Shown here piece by piece: positions 27,550 through 36,444 of a DNA stretch of 64,000 nt. The notes below the pieces were generated by a model. It was not told where the DNA came from. It did no database searches and saw nothing but the letters and a program-made list of their open reading frames with translations. Position 1 is the first letter of the stretch, and the number at the start of each line of letters is the position of its first letter. The translations under genes were made by a program, and so were the position numbers. The stretch is from Desulfuribacillus stibiiarsenatis. Lineage in GTDB: Bacteria > Bacillota > Bacilli > Desulfuribacillales > Desulfuribacillaceae. The stretch spans positions 62,001 to 126,000 of the forward strand of contig NZ_MJAT01000012.1 in the NCBI RefSeq assembly GCF_001742305.1. Reading direction: 5' to 3'.

Positions 27550-28725
27550 TTGATACAAAAAGTCACGATAACATTTGTAATGATTGTCATAGCCCTGTGC
27601 ATGGGTTACACAGCCGTCGATGCGGAATCGGTTACTAACTCCTTAATTGAAGAGCAAATCAATCGATTAGATACGGAAGGAATTGAGCAATACTGGAACC
27701 GTTTGCACCAAGAGTATGGGGGATATTTGCCAGATAGTCAATCGCCAAGTATATTTCAAGCACTACTTCCAGGGGAAGAACAATTTAAAATACGAGATGT
27801 TCTAAAGGGATTGTTACACTACTTATTCCACGAAATTGTGTACAATACGAAACTACTATCTAGTATTATTCTACTAACAGTTTTTAGTATAGTGCTAGAA
27901 AACGTTCAGAATGCGTTTGAAAGAAATGCTGTAAGTAAAGTTGCTTATGCAATCGCGTATATGGTGTTAATTGTACTAGCAATCAACTCTTTTCACGTGG
28001 CTGTATTCTATGCCCGAGAAGCAATAGACAGTATGGTCAATTTTATGTTCGCTCTTATACCGCTTGTACTTGGGATTATGGCGGCAATCGGAAATGTGAC
28101 GTCTGTTGCAATGTTCCATCCGGTCATTGTGTTCGTAGTAAATATCATAGGTACTTTTATAAGTACGATTATATTTCCTCTGTTTTTTTTCTCAGCAGTC
28201 CTGAATATTGTAAGTGCTTTGACAGATAAGTATAAAGTAACACATTTAGCTAATTTTCTACGTACCATCAGCTTAGGTTTAATGGGTGTATTTGTAACTA
28301 TCTTTCTTGGAGTACTATCAATTCAAGGCGCAGCGGGCGCTGTGGCTGATGGGATCACAATCCGTACAGCAAAATTCATCACAGGTAACTTCGTACCAAT
28401 AGTAGGGAAAATGTTCTCTGATGCAGCAGATACAGTGATTGGTGCATCTTTACTATTGAAAAACACCGTCGGAATTATAGGGATGATCATCTTGTTGTTG
28501 ATATGTGCCTTTCCGGCCATTAAAATCCTGACACTAGCGGTCATATTCAACTTTTCTGCAGCTGTGATGCAGCCGTTGGGAGATTCGCCGATTATCCAGT
28601 GCCTAAGTATCATTGGTAAAAGCCTAATATATATCTTTGCAGCAGTTGCTGTAGTAGGGCTCATGTTCTTTCTAGCAATTACGATTATCATCGCAACAGG
28701 AAATCTATCAGTAGTCTTACGCTAG
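27550..28725 (+). CDS. spoIIIAE: Stage III sporulation protein AE
   Basis: A 391-residue polytopic membrane protein with an N-terminal signal-like helix (residues 6-24), a short extracellular region and about eight C-terminal helices. Typical segments are LLHYLFHEIVYNTKLL, LSIQGAAGAVADGITIRTAKF and NFVPIVGKMFSDAADTVI. It is permease-like and the largest membrane subunit of the SpoIIIA complex. TTG start at 27550 after AAGGAGGAG. Confidence 0.96.
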   Translation: MIQKVTITFVMIVIALCMGYTAVDAESVTNSLIEEQINRLDTEGIEQYWNRLHQEYGGYLPDSQSPSIFQALLPGEEQFKIRDVLKGLLHYLFHEIVYNTKLLSSIILLTVFSIVLENVQNAFERNAVSKVAYAIAYMVLIVLAINSFHVAVFYAREAIDSMVNFMFALIPLVLGIMAAIGNVTSVAMFHPVIVFVVNIIGTFISTIIFPLFFFSAVLNIVSALTDKYKVTHLANFLRTISLGLMGVFVTIFLGVLSIQGAAGAVADGITIRTAKFITGNFVPIVGKMFSDAADTVIGASLLLKNTVGIIGMIILLLICAFPAIKILTLAVIFNFSAAVMQPLGDSPIIQCLSIIGKSLIYIFAAVAVVGLMFFLAITIIIATGNLSVVLR

Positions 28726-28822
28726 GAGATCACTCAATTCAAGAAATCAATCTCTAAATTACCATTCTAAGATAATAAGAGCAAAGAATAGAAAAATGAA
28801 ATTTATTGAAGGAGGAACAGTC

Positions 28823-29512
28823 ATGGATTTCATTAGCGCTTGGTTAAAAGGTATTGTACTGATCATTTTATTTGCGACCTTTATGGACTTGCTACTGCCG
28901 AGTTCCTCCATGCAAAAATATGTGAAGCTAGTCATCGGATTAATCATTATCGTTACGATGCTTACGCCCTTGCTCATGATTTTGAAAAGTGATTACAGTT
29001 TTTCTACAGCAGAAATGTTGGACTGGCAGCGAGGGGAAAGTATTGTAGCAACAGCGATTGATGATGTTTCGCAGAGAATGCAACACGGACAACAAGATAT
29101 GGCAGTGGTAGCTGTGGAAAACATGATTAAAGACGGTATTGGCATCGTCCTGGAGGCAAACCCCAACTACTCATTAGTGGATGTTGAGATGAAGATTCAG
29201 GAAGAACCCAATCAACAGTTCAAATTATCGAATGTAAGCGTATATGTGAAAGCTTCAAAAATTCATGAGAGTCATACGACTACACAACCTATAGAGCACG
29301 AGGTAACAGACGATAGTCACGAGCTCAACATTGATGTTCAAGAAGTCTCAGTCATTCAAATAGATTCGATTGAAATATCAAAACCATCCAATCAAACGAG
29401 TAAACAAATGAAAGTGAATGATTCAGAAATTAATGAAATAAAGCAATTGTTAAGCAAAAAACTGGAATGTAATCCCAATATTATCGACATTTATCTTGTA
29501 AAGGAAGAGTGA
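28823..29512 (+). CDS. spoIIIAF: Stage III sporulation protein AF
   Basis: A 229-residue protein with two N-terminal membrane helices (about 6-26 and 33-52) and a soluble domain. MDLLLPSSSMQKYVKLVIGL is the typical SpoIIIAF signature. The ATG at 28823 (MDFISAWLKG) is chosen because GAAGGAGGAAC lies just in front; the in-frame ATG at 28796 would include that ribosome site. A 97-base gap with no obvious hairpin separates it from spoIIIAE. The Ser/Thr-rich stretch at 150-190 is variable in this family. Confidence 0.94.
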   Translation: MDFISAWLKGIVLIILFATFMDLLLPSSSMQKYVKLVIGLIIIVTMLTPLLMILKSDYSFSTAEMLDWQRGESIVATAIDDVSQRMQHGQQDMAVVAVENMIKDGIGIVLEANPNYSLVDVEMKIQEEPNQQFKLSNVSVYVKASKIHESHTTTQPIEHEVTDDSHELNIDVQEVSVIQIDSIEISKPSNQTSKQMKVNDSEINEIKQLLSKKLECNPNIIDIYLVKEE

Positions 29513-29521
29513 GGTGTTACA

Positions 29522-30109
29522 ATGGATTTAAAAGGAAATATGACTCCAATGCGTTGGTTGGTGCTGCTAGGAGCAGTCGGAATGGTTCTATTAATAGTTG
29601 TAGCGGATTTTAATGTCTCACAAAGTTTGCCAAAAGAAACTAGCGAGCTTCTCTCCACACCATCAAAATTAACAATTGATACAGCAGGAATGAGAGAATA
29701 TGAAGAGCTATACGAAAAAAAACTTGAAATAATTTTAGAAAAAGTTGCTGGAGTTGGTCAAGTTTCAGTAATGGTTAACATAGATTCTACAGAAGAGGTT
29801 GTTTTAGGATCTAACATCCGTTCAACGAAGAGAAATACTGATGAAACAGACCGACAAGGGGGGAATAGAAAAGTCACAGAATTAACGGAAGACAACCAAA
29901 TTGTTATTTTGAGAGGTAATAATGGTGGTGAAACCCCTGTCGTGATGAAGAAACTCAAACCTAATATACGAGGTGTCATTGTCGTCGCAGAGGGAGCCAG
30001 CAATATTCGTACCCATGCTGTATTGTCAGAAGCAGTTCAACGAGCTTTAAATGTAGGTGCAAATAAAATATCGATTTTACCGATGAATACAAACGAAAAA
30101 CGTCCATAA
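29522..30109 (+). CDS. spoIIIAG: Stage III sporulation protein AG
   Basis: A 195-residue membrane-anchored protein: helix at about 11-27, then a ring-building domain (EEKKLEIILEKVAGVGQVSV-like start with EKKLEIILEKVAGVGQVSVM, later RGVIVVAEGASN and LSEAVQRALNVGANKISILP). SpoIIIAG forms the large oligomeric ring of the channel in Bacillus. GAGGTG precedes the ATG; 9 bases after spoIIIAF. Confidence 0.96.
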   Translation: MDLKGNMTPMRWLVLLGAVGMVLLIVVADFNVSQSLPKETSELLSTPSKLTIDTAGMREYEELYEKKLEIILEKVAGVGQVSVMVNIDSTEEVVLGSNIRSTKRNTDETDRQGGNRKVTELTEDNQIVILRGNNGGETPVVMKKLKPNIRGVIVVAEGASNIRTHAVLSEAVQRALNVGANKISILPMNTNEKRP

Positions 30110-30121
30110 GGAGTTGATGAA

Positions 30122-30685
30122 ATGAGCTTTTTTGTATTAAAGAAAGAAAAGATGTTTATCAGTGCGTTAATGGTTCTTACGCTGATGGTGCTTGGTTATT
30201 ACGTGCAGGGAAATTTAACACAGCCAGTAGATGTAGTGCCTACTGAGGCGACTGCCGATAAAGATAAGGCAAAAGACGAAAATAATAAGGAAGAGAAAAA
30301 AGATGGGCAAGTGATTCTATATAACTCTCAAGATGATGCGTTTATCGAATATCGCTTATCTCGCGATTACGAACGCGCTCAATTGCTAGATGAATTACGT
30401 GTAGTGATGGCAGGAGTCAATGTCTCACCTGAAGAAGTTGCGAAGGCAAAATCATTATACGATCAAGTTATCGATGTAGCGAACATTGAAGATGAGTTAG
30501 AAGAGAAAATCATGGAGTTAGGCTATGAAGATTGCGTATATTTACAAGTAGGTGAAAGAGCACAAGTGATTTTACGTGCCGAAAAAATCTCTACAGAACA
30601 ATACCTTCAAATCATCGATACGATTGGTGAGTTCACAGGACTTTCTCACGACAATATTGAAGTGAGTTACATTAAGCCTAATTAA
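30122..30685 (+). CDS. spoIIIAH: Stage III sporulation protein AH
   Basis: A 187-residue protein: N-terminal membrane helix (about 11-28), a Lys/Asp/Glu-rich linker, then a YscJ/FliF-like domain ending FTGLSHDNIEVSYIKP. It binds forespore SpoIIQ across the intermembrane space in Bacillus. AAGGAGTTGATGA precedes the ATG. It is the last gene of the spoIIIA operon and is followed by a terminator. Confidence 0.95.
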   Translation: MSFFVLKKEKMFISALMVLTLMVLGYYVQGNLTQPVDVVPTEATADKDKAKDENNKEEKKDGQVILYNSQDDAFIEYRLSRDYERAQLLDELRVVMAGVNVSPEEVAKAKSLYDQVIDVANIEDELEEKIMELGYEDCVYLQVGERAQVILRAEKISTEQYLQIIDTIGEFTGLSHDNIEVSYIKPN

Positions 30686-30711
30686 GCAATATTAATACGA
30701 ATTAATGGATA

Positions 30712-30733
30712 AGCCGGTGCAACCGGCTTTTTC
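30712..30733 (+). terminator. Terminator of the spoIIIA operon
   Basis: AGCCGG/CCGGCT stem with a short loop followed by TTTTTC, about 25 bases after the spoIIIAH stop. Confidence 0.75.
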
Positions 30734-30751
30734 TGTAAGTTTTCTTAAGCA

Positions 30752-30780
30752 TTGCTTTTAATAAAGACAATCATTATAAT
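30752..30780 (+). promoter_or_regulatory. SigA-type promoter of accBC
   Basis: TTGCTT, a 17-base spacer and a perfect TATAAT, 47 bases upstream of the accB start codon and just after the spoIIIA terminator. No hairpin lies between it and accB. Confidence 0.7.
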
Positions 30781-30826
30781 GTTAATGTAGTTCATTATGT
30801 TTACGAACAATTGAGAGGTGGTTTGC

Positions 30827-31327
30827 ATGTTTAATATTTCAGAAATTCGCGAACTTATTAAATTATTAGATAGCACAAATATAACAGAGTTAGAAGTTGA
30901 AAATGATGGATCCAAGTTATCTATCAAAAAGAATAAAATTGTAGAAGAGCGCGTAGATAGCGCAATCATACATAATGTATATCAGCCTGTAAAACCATTA
31001 GATATGCCAGTAGCATCTGTAGAAACTCCAGCGGCAACGGCGGCAGTTACGGCAGCTCCAGCTACGACACCAGAAAAGAAATCAAATCTACTGGAAATTA
31101 AATCACCAATGGTAGGTACTTTCTATTCTTCACCATCTCCAGATGCAGCAGCATATGTTAAAGTTGGCGATAAAGTATCAGACAAGGATACAGTTTGCAT
31201 TGTAGAAGCAATGAAGCTTATGAACGAAATAGAAGCGGAATGCAGAGGCACAATCGTAGAGGTTTGTGTAGAAAATGGACAGCTTGTTGAATATGGTCAA
31301 ACCTTATTTAAAGTCAGTGCAGAATAG
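30827..31327 (+). CDS. accB: Biotin carboxyl carrier protein of acetyl-CoA carboxylase
   Basis: A 166-residue carrier: an N-terminal helical region ([19 protein letters not shown]), an Ala/Pro/Thr-rich flexible linker (about residues 65-88), and a C-terminal biotinyl domain with the biotinylated Lys in [16 protein letters not shown] 30827 follows GAGAGGTGG. It feeds carboxybiotin to the carboxyltransferase for malonyl-CoA synthesis; accA/accD are not in the window. accC begins 10 bases later. Confidence 0.97.
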   Translation: MFNISEIRELIKLLDSTNITELEVENDGSKLSIKKNKIVEERVDSAIIHNVYQPVKPLDMPVASVETPAATAAVTAAPATTPEKKSNLLEIKSPMVGTFYSSPSPDAAAYVKVGDKVSDKDTVCIVEAMKLMNEIEAECRGTIVEVCVENGQLVEYGQTLFKVSAE

Positions 31328-31337
31328 GAGTGGCTAT

Positions 31338-32678
31338 ATGTTCGAGAAGGTATTAATTGCAAATCGAGGAGAAATAGCCGTCAGAATCATTCGTTCATGT
31401 CGTGAGTTAGGTATTAAAACGGTTGCCGTTTATTCGCAAGCAGATCAGGATGCATTACATGTACAATTAGCAGATGAGGCATATTGTATTGGACCTACGA
31501 GTTCTAAGGAATCGTATTTAAATATGACCAATATCATGAGTGTTGCTACTATTACGGGCTGTGATGCAATTCATCCAGGATACGGATTTATGGCTGAGAA
31601 TGCTGATTTTGCAGAGGTTTGTGCTTCTTGCGGAATCACTTTTATCGGTCCATCACCTAGAGCTATTGAAACGATGGGGTCTAAGGCAACAGCTCGTGAA
31701 ACGATGAAAAAAGCTGGCGTACCAATCGTACCAGGTACGGATGGTATTATCACGGATATCGAAGAAGCGCTTAAAACTGCTGAACAAATCGGATACCCTG
31801 TCATTGTGAAGGCTACTGCCGGTGGTGGCGGTAAAGGTATGAGGGTAGCGTGGAGTCCAGATGAGTTACACAAAGCGGTCTCTATGGCACAGCAAGAAGC
31901 GGCAACGGCATTTGGCAATCCAGGGGTATATCTTGAGAAGTATTTAGAAGAACCGAGACATATCGAAATTCAAATTCTTGCGGATAGCCATGGTAATGTG
32001 ATTCATTTAGGCGAGCGTGACTGTTCGATACAGAGAAGGCATCAAAAGCTTGTGGAAGAAGCACCATCTCCGGCTATTGAGCCAGAGATTCGTAACCGCA
32101 TGGGTGAAGCGGCTGTGTCTGCTGCAAAAGCAGTAGATTATGTCACTGCAGGTACTGTAGAATTTCTTTTAGATAAGCATGGACAGTTCTATTTCATGGA
32201 AATGAATACTCGTATTCAAGTAGAACATCCTGTTACGGAATACGTCACAGGAATCGATTTAGTGAGAGGTCAAATCCTTGCTGCAGCTGGTCACGAACTT
32301 GAAATTCGCCAAGAAGATGTGCAAATTAACGGTTGGGCGATGGAGTGTCGCATTAATGCCGAAGATCCTGACAAAAAATTCATGCCATCCCCAGGAACAA
32401 TTACAACATATTTACCTCCAGGCGGTTTTGGTGTAAGGGTTGATAGTGCTGCATACCAAGGATATCAGATTACACCTTACTATGATTCGATGATTGCTAA
32501 GATTATTGTTCACGGAAAAACTAGGGATGAGGCGATTAATCGCATGCATAGAGCTTTATCTGAGTTCCGTATTGAAGGCGTGAAGACTACGATTCCATTT
32601 CATCTCAAGTTATTGAAGAATCCTGCATTTGTTGCTGGAGATTTTAACACAAAATTCTTAGAAATTCATACAATATAA
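31338..32678 (+). CDS. accC: Biotin carboxylase subunit of acetyl-CoA carboxylase
   Basis: ATP-grasp enzyme that carboxylates biotin on AccB. Starts [20 protein letters not shown] at ATG 31338 after AGGAGTGGC. Visible are the Gly-rich ATP loop [49 protein letters not shown] and the active-site [18 protein letters not shown]. The 446-residue length is normal. Co-transcribed with accB. Confidence 0.98.
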   Translation: MFEKVLIANRGEIAVRIIRSCRELGIKTVAVYSQADQDALHVQLADEAYCIGPTSSKESYLNMTNIMSVATITGCDAIHPGYGFMAENADFAEVCASCGITFIGPSPRAIETMGSKATARETMKKAGVPIVPGTDGIITDIEEALKTAEQIGYPVIVKATAGGGGKGMRVAWSPDELHKAVSMAQQEAATAFGNPGVYLEKYLEEPRHIEIQILADSHGNVIHLGERDCSIQRRHQKLVEEAPSPAIEPEIRNRMGEAAVSAAKAVDYVTAGTVEFLLDKHGQFYFMEMNTRIQVEHPVTEYVTGIDLVRGQILAAAGHELEIRQEDVQINGWAMECRINAEDPDKKFMPSPGTITTYLPPGGFGVRVDSAAYQGYQITPYYDSMIAKIIVHGKTRDEAINRMHRALSEFRIEGVKTTIPFHLKLLKNPAFVAGDFNTKFLEIHTI

Positions 32679-32700
32679 TAGGTGATTGCCTATAACGCAA

Positions 32701-32729
32701 TTGAATTAGAGTAGTAGCTGTGATATAAT
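32701..32729 (+). promoter_or_regulatory. SigA-type promoter of the Asp23-family gene
   Basis: TTGAAT, a 17-base spacer and a perfect TATAAT, about 30 bases upstream of the start codon at 32760. Confidence 0.7.
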
Positions 32730-32759
32730 TTGAGCACAGTAAAATCTTGGAGGTGTCAA

Positions 32760-33170
32760 ATGACAATACCATCGGAAATGAAGAATTCCAATGAGTTAGG
32801 AAACATCCAAATCGCACCGGAAGTCATAGAGATTATAGCTGGACTTGCTACTGTTGAAATTGACGGCGTAGCAGGTATGAGTGGTGGAGTAGTTGGTGGA
32901 ATTGCAGAGTTACTTGGAAGAAAGAACCTATCAAAGGGTGTAAAAGTAGAAGTAGGACAACGCGAAACAGCAGTAGATGTATCAATTATAGTGAAGTATG
33001 GTTCATCGATACCAGATGTTGCAATAGCAATTCAAGATAATGTAAAACGTGAAATCGAGAATATGACTGGTTTAACAGTAGTAGAAGTCAATGTTCATGT
33101 TCAAGGCGTTGACTTTAAGCAAGAAGATAAGAAAGAAGTAAAAAGAGAAGAAGATTCAAGAGTGAAATAA
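32760..33170 (+). CDS. Asp23/Gls24 family envelope stress protein (YqhY-like)
   Basis: A 136-residue protein of the Asp23/Gls24 family: IAPEVIEIIAGLATVEIDGVAGM followed by the GGVVGGIAELLGRKNLSKGVKVEVG segment and YGSSIPDVAIAIQDNVKREIE. Position just after accBC matches B. subtilis yqhY, which affects acetyl-CoA carboxylase activity. ATG 32760 follows TTGGAGGTG. The Lys/Glu-rich tail is variable. A strong terminator follows, then amaP, encoding the partner type that anchors Asp23 proteins in the membrane. Confidence 0.92.
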   Translation: MTIPSEMKNSNELGNIQIAPEVIEIIAGLATVEIDGVAGMSGGVVGGIAELLGRKNLSKGVKVEVGQRETAVDVSIIVKYGSSIPDVAIAIQDNVKREIENMTGLTVVEVNVHVQGVDFKQEDKKEVKREEDSRVK

Positions 33171-33178
33171 ATACACAG

Positions 33179-33208
33179 AAAACCCCCTGACACCAGGGGG
33201 TTTCATTT
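33179..33208 (+). terminator. Intrinsic terminator after the Asp23-family gene
   Basis: AAACCCCCTG/CAGGGGGTTT stem with a tiny ACAC-type loop, then CATTT. Stem is very GC-rich; the T-tract is poor. Confidence 0.75.
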
Positions 33209-33266
33209 AGTATGATACGCACATGCTTTGCTAGGTATAGCGAATACATAGGGAAGGAGTAATACA

Positions 33267-33833
33267 ATGAATTTGCTAGATAAGATTGTTTTTTTCTTTT
33301 ATAATCTAACAGTTGCATTTTTAGCCGTCCTATTTATGATTATCTCACTAAATTTAATTCCAATCTCTATGATTGGTGAATATTTCCATCAGCTATACAA
33401 TAGTCCATGGCAATCTGTAGTAAGCAATGTTGTAATAGGTCTTATTTTCTTTATCTTTAGTTTGCGATTTATATTTATGAACACAAAGAAAACTAGAAAG
33501 TCGGACAACCGTGCTGCAATTACGCAAAGCACAGAGGTAGGAGAAATTCGAATCTCAATCGAAGCTCTTGAGACGATGGCTGAGAGAGTTGGCAGACAAA
33601 TCATTGGAGTTCGTGAACTTAATGCTAAAGTGATCCCGACGGAAACAGGTGCAAAAGTAGCTGTAAAAGTGAGCTTGGATCCAGAAACGAATATTCCCGA
33701 AACGATGACGCTTTTACAAGTAAACGTGAAAGAGTATGTAGAAGGTTTTTCAGGTATCAGTATAGATAAAGTTTTAGTAGTTGTGAAAGATGTACTACCG
33801 AAAGCCGTAAATCAAAGATCTCCGTTAAAGTAG
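33267..33833 (+). CDS. amaP: Alkaline shock response membrane anchor protein AmaP
   Basis: A 188-residue protein with two N-terminal membrane helices (about 9-31 and 48-69) and a C-terminal Asp23-like soluble domain (RISIEALETMAERVGRQI ... YVEGFSGISIDKVLVVVKDV). AmaP anchors Asp23 proteins at the membrane in Staphylococcus. AAGGAGTAATAC precedes the ATG. It follows the Asp23-family gene and precedes a DUF2273 gene, the usual trio. Confidence 0.92.
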   Translation: MNLLDKIVFFFYNLTVAFLAVLFMIISLNLIPISMIGEYFHQLYNSPWQSVVSNVVIGLIFFIFSLRFIFMNTKKTRKSDNRAAITQSTEVGEIRISIEALETMAERVGRQIIGVRELNAKVIPTETGAKVAVKVSLDPETNIPETMTLLQVNVKEYVEGFSGISIDKVLVVVKDVLPKAVNQRSPLK

Positions 33834-33842
33834 GTGTACAGG

Positions 33843-34064
33843 ATGAAAGAGCAATTTACGCAGATACTATATTCACATACTGGGAAAGTCTTTGGAGTCG
33901 CTATTGGATTGATTGTTGGTTTTATTTACTTGTTTTTTGGACTGTTCAAAACTATTATTTTTCTTGCCTTTGTCACACTAGGGTTATATATTGGTAGCCG
34001 TATTGATCAACAGGAAGATTTACGTGATATTATTGAGCGGTTTTTACCCAATCATTGGCGGTAG
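33843..34064 (+). CDS. DUF2273 family small membrane protein
   Basis: A 73-residue protein with two hydrophobic helices (VFGVAIGLIVGFIYLFFGLF and IIFLAFVTLGLYIGSRID) typical of DUF2273 proteins encoded with Asp23/AmaP. The ATG at 33843 follows GTAGGTGTACAGG; an upstream GTG overlaps this site. Function unknown; an envelope stress role follows from its neighbours. Confidence 0.88.
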   Translation: MKEQFTQILYSHTGKVFGVAIGLIVGFIYLFFGLFKTIIFLAFVTLGLYIGSRIDQQEDLRDIIERFLPNHWR

Positions 34065-34087
34065 TGGTATACCGCTTCTTTTTTTGC
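34058..34087 (+). terminator. Terminator after the DUF2273 gene
   Basis: GCGGT/ACCGC stem overlapping the stop codon, followed by TTCTTTTTTT. Confidence 0.6.
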
Positions 34088-34088
34088 T

Positions 34089-34111
34089 AACAATATAAAG
34101 AAAACTTAGTT
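34089..34111 (-). repeat. Fragment matching the 3' end of the structured repeat
   Basis: These 23 bases, read on the minus strand, are identical to the 3' end of repeat copy 3 at 52714-52736, covering AACTAAGTTTTCTTTATA and five further bases. They lie immediately upstream of nusB. No associated hairpin is left, so it is either a remnant or a coincidence of AT-rich sequence; 23 identical bases favours a remnant. Confidence 0.5.
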
Positions 34112-34143
34112 TAGAATATGAATGAACTTTTGGAGGATATAGG

Positions 34144-34551
34144 ATGATTCGGAGACAAGCTAGAGAGAAGGCTTTACAAATATTATTTCAAATTGATATT
34201 AACCAAGGGGAACCACAAGACATTATTAGAGAACGATTTGAATTGGATGAAGTAGATGCGAATCATAGAGAATTTATTGCACAGATTGTAACGGGTACAT
34301 ATGAAAATTTGAACACAATCGATGAAAAGATCAAAAGTATTCTTAAAGGCTGGGATTTAGACAGAATAGGTAAAGTTGAACGTAGTGTGCTGCGACTGGC
34401 AATTTATGAGTTAATGTATTCTGATTTAGCACAGAGCATTATCATCAATGAGGCTGTTGAGTTAGCTAAGGTTTTTAGTACCAATAAGTCTGCTGGATTT
34501 ATCAACGGAATTTTAGCGAAGATGGTAGATAAAGTGGATGGCAATGAATAA
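34144..34551 (+). CDS. nusB: Transcription antitermination factor NusB
   Basis: RNA-binding factor for rRNA antitermination, partner of NusE. All-helical 135-residue protein with the typical RRQAREKALQILFQIDIN start, LDRIGKVERSVLRLAIYEL, and INEAVELAKVFSTNKSAGFING. TTGGAGGATATAGG precedes the ATG. It overlaps the next gene by 14 bases, and begins the nusB-tsaD-like-nfnAB-folD-xseAB-ispA series. Confidence 0.97.
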   Translation: MIRRQAREKALQILFQIDINQGEPQDIIRERFELDEVDANHREFIAQIVTGTYENLNTIDEKIKSILKGWDLDRIGKVERSVLRLAIYELMYSDLAQSIIINEAVELAKVFSTNKSAGFINGILAKMVDKVDGNE

Positions 34552-35521
34552 AGATTTAGTCATTGGCATCGATACAAGTGCATATACAACCTCACTCTGT
34601 GTGATTCATTTAGATACCATGGAAATTGTGTTTGAACGTCGCAAGCTATTGGATGTAGCACAGGGAGAGCGTGGATTACGACAGAATACGGCTGTTTTTC
34701 AACATTTGAAAAATCTGCCGTATTTTATTGAAGAACTATTTCAGAATATGAGTTCAGAGAGAATCGCCTGTATTTCGATTACGAATCGACCAAGATGCGC
34801 AGAAGGATCTTATATGCCTGTGTTTTTTGCAGGGGAAACGTATGCACGGGTGTTGGCAGCGAGTCTGAACGTACCACTCTATCGATTTTCTCATCAAGAA
34901 GGACATATAGCAGCAGGGTTAGCAACTTTAATAGAAGAAATATCCGTTGATACATTTTTAGCAATACATATCTCTGGCGGAACAAGTGAAGTGTGTAAAG
35001 TAAACAAAGAAGGTCATCGATATGCTATTGACCTGTTAGGTGGGACCAAGGATTTACATGCAGGTCAATTCGTTGACAGAATTGGCGTGAAACTCGGGTT
35101 ATCATTTCCTGCTGGAAAGCAATTAGAGTACCTAGCTAGCGAATCGACAGAACATGTGGTATTACCATCAAGCGTTAAGGGTTTTGATTTTAGTTTTTCT
35201 GGACCAGCAACCAAGGCGGAACAACTGATTGATCTTGGTCAACACGCAGTACCCGACATTGCACGGGCGGTAGAGAATTGTATTGCTAAGACATTGGAAA
35301 AAGTGATTCTTCACGGGAAAGAGCAATTATGTATTAAGCATGTTTTAATTGTAGGTGGAGTCGCATCCAACACAAGGGTTCGAGAACAGTTGGTGCATAG
35401 GTTTTCTCATCGGGCGATGCAGGCACATTTATATTTTGCTGATAAGGACTATTCGACTGATAATGCTTATGGCACTAGTGTACTAGGTGCCCTGGAGCAT
35501 AAAAGTTTAAATTTCCTTTAA
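34538..35521 (+). CDS. TsaD/Kae1-like paralogue (O-sialoglycoprotein endopeptidase family)
   Basis: A 327-residue ASKHA-fold protein of the TsaD/Gcp family. Seen are LVIGIDTSAYTTSLCV, the metal-binding HQEGHIAAGL (HxxxH), IHISGGTSEVCKV, GVKLGLSFPAGKQLE and VGGVASNTRVREQL. TsaD itself makes t6A in tRNA; the N-terminal and substrate-loop sequences here differ, and this gene sits in the folD region rather than with tsaB/tsaE. A divergent paralogue of unknown role is therefore more likely than the housekeeping TsaD. The start is ATG 34538 or 34544, both inside nusB. Confidence 0.8.
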   Translation: MAMNKDLVIGIDTSAYTTSLCVIHLDTMEIVFERRKLLDVAQGERGLRQNTAVFQHLKNLPYFIEELFQNMSSERIACISITNRPRCAEGSYMPVFFAGETYARVLAASLNVPLYRFSHQEGHIAAGLATLIEEISVDTFLAIHISGGTSEVCKVNKEGHRYAIDLLGGTKDLHAGQFVDRIGVKLGLSFPAGKQLEYLASESTEHVVLPSSVKGFDFSFSGPATKAEQLIDLGQHAVPDIARAVENCIAKTLEKVILHGKEQLCIKHVLIVGGVASNTRVREQLVHRFSHRAMQAHLYFADKDYSTDNAYGTSVLGALEHKSLNFL

Positions 35522-35589
35522 GATTGTAATTGACAAAAACACCTAGGTATATAATCATAGTTTTATAGATATAGGAGGGAGAGATTATA

Positions 35590-36444
35590 ATGTTTAAAGT
35601 GTTACGCAAAAAAGTTCTTTCTGACACTGGCAATGACCGAGTCGTTTTACTAGATATAGAGGCTCCGTTAGTTGCGAAAAAGCACCAGCCTGGCCATTTT
35701 ATTATGTTAAGAATTGATGAAAAAGGGGAAAGAATCCCTTTAACAATCGCGGACACAAATTTGGAAACAGGTGCAGTAACAATTATCGCTCAAGAAGTTG
35801 GGATTACGAGTAAGCAACTTGGTAGACTTGAAGCTGGAGATTATATACTAGATTTTGTTGGTCCTCTTGGGCAAGCAGCACATTACCCTGAACATAAGCA
35901 TGTAGTATGCATCGGTGGTGGATTAGGTGTAGCTCCATTATATCCAGAGGTCAAGCATTTGCATGAAATAGATTCCCATGTAACTACGATTATCGGAGCT
36001 AGAACTAAAGAAATATTAATTTTAGAAGAAGAGATGCGTAAACACAGTCATCAGTTTTATGTGGCAACCGATGATGGAAGTTATGGCACCAAAGGCTTTG
36101 TCACTACAGTTTTACAACAGATGATTGATGATCAACAACCAGTCGATTTAGTGATTGCCATTGGACCAATCCCTATGATGAAGGCAGTTGCAAATCTAAC
36201 ACGACAATATAATATTAAGACACTTGTAAGCTTAAATTCGCTGATGGTTGACGGTACTGGTATGTGTGGTGCCTGTCGTGTTACTGTAGGTGGAGAAACG
36301 AAATTTACTTGTATTGATGGTCCTGAGTTTGATGGTCATTTAGTAGATTTTGATGAGCAAATGCGACGATTGAATATGTATAAAGATAAAGAAAAGAGTG
36401 CATTAGCTTTAGAAGGTTGTGGAGGTGTAGGCAGATGTCACTAA
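35590..36444 (+). CDS. nfnA: NfnA: ferredoxin-NADP+ reductase subunit alpha
   Basis: Small subunit of the electron-bifurcating NADH-dependent reduced ferredoxin:NADP+ oxidoreductase. The 284 residues show the FAD-binding part (HQPGHFIMLRIDEKGERIPLT), the NAD-binding part (VCIGGGLGVAPLYPEVKHL) and the [2Fe-2S] cysteines in DGTGMCGACRVTVGGETKFTC. GGAGGGAGA precedes the ATG. A TTGACA (35530) and a TATAAT (35550) lie upstream but only 14 bases apart, so the promoter is doubtful. It overlaps nfnB by 10 bases. As a lone protein it would be called a sulfide dehydrogenase subunit. Confidence 0.92.
   Translation: MFKVLRKKVLSDTGNDRVVLLDIEAPLVAKKHQPGHFIMLRIDEKGERIPLTIADTNLETGAVTIIAQEVGITSKQLGRLEAGDYILDFVGPLGQAAHYPEHKHVVCIGGGLGVAPLYPEVKHLHEIDSHVTTIIGARTKEILILEEEMRKHSHQFYVATDDGSYGTKGFVTTVLQQMIDDQQPVDLVIAIGPIPMMKAVANLTRQYNIKTLVSLNSLMVDGTGMCGACRVTVGGETKFTCIDGPEFDGHLVDFDEQMRRLNMYKDKEKSALALEGCGGVGRCH

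Noticed and set aside
35530-35555. TTGACA ... TATAAT promoter before nfnA
   Set aside because: Both boxes are good but the spacer is only 14 bases, too short for normal SigA recognition; noted in the gene entry instead.
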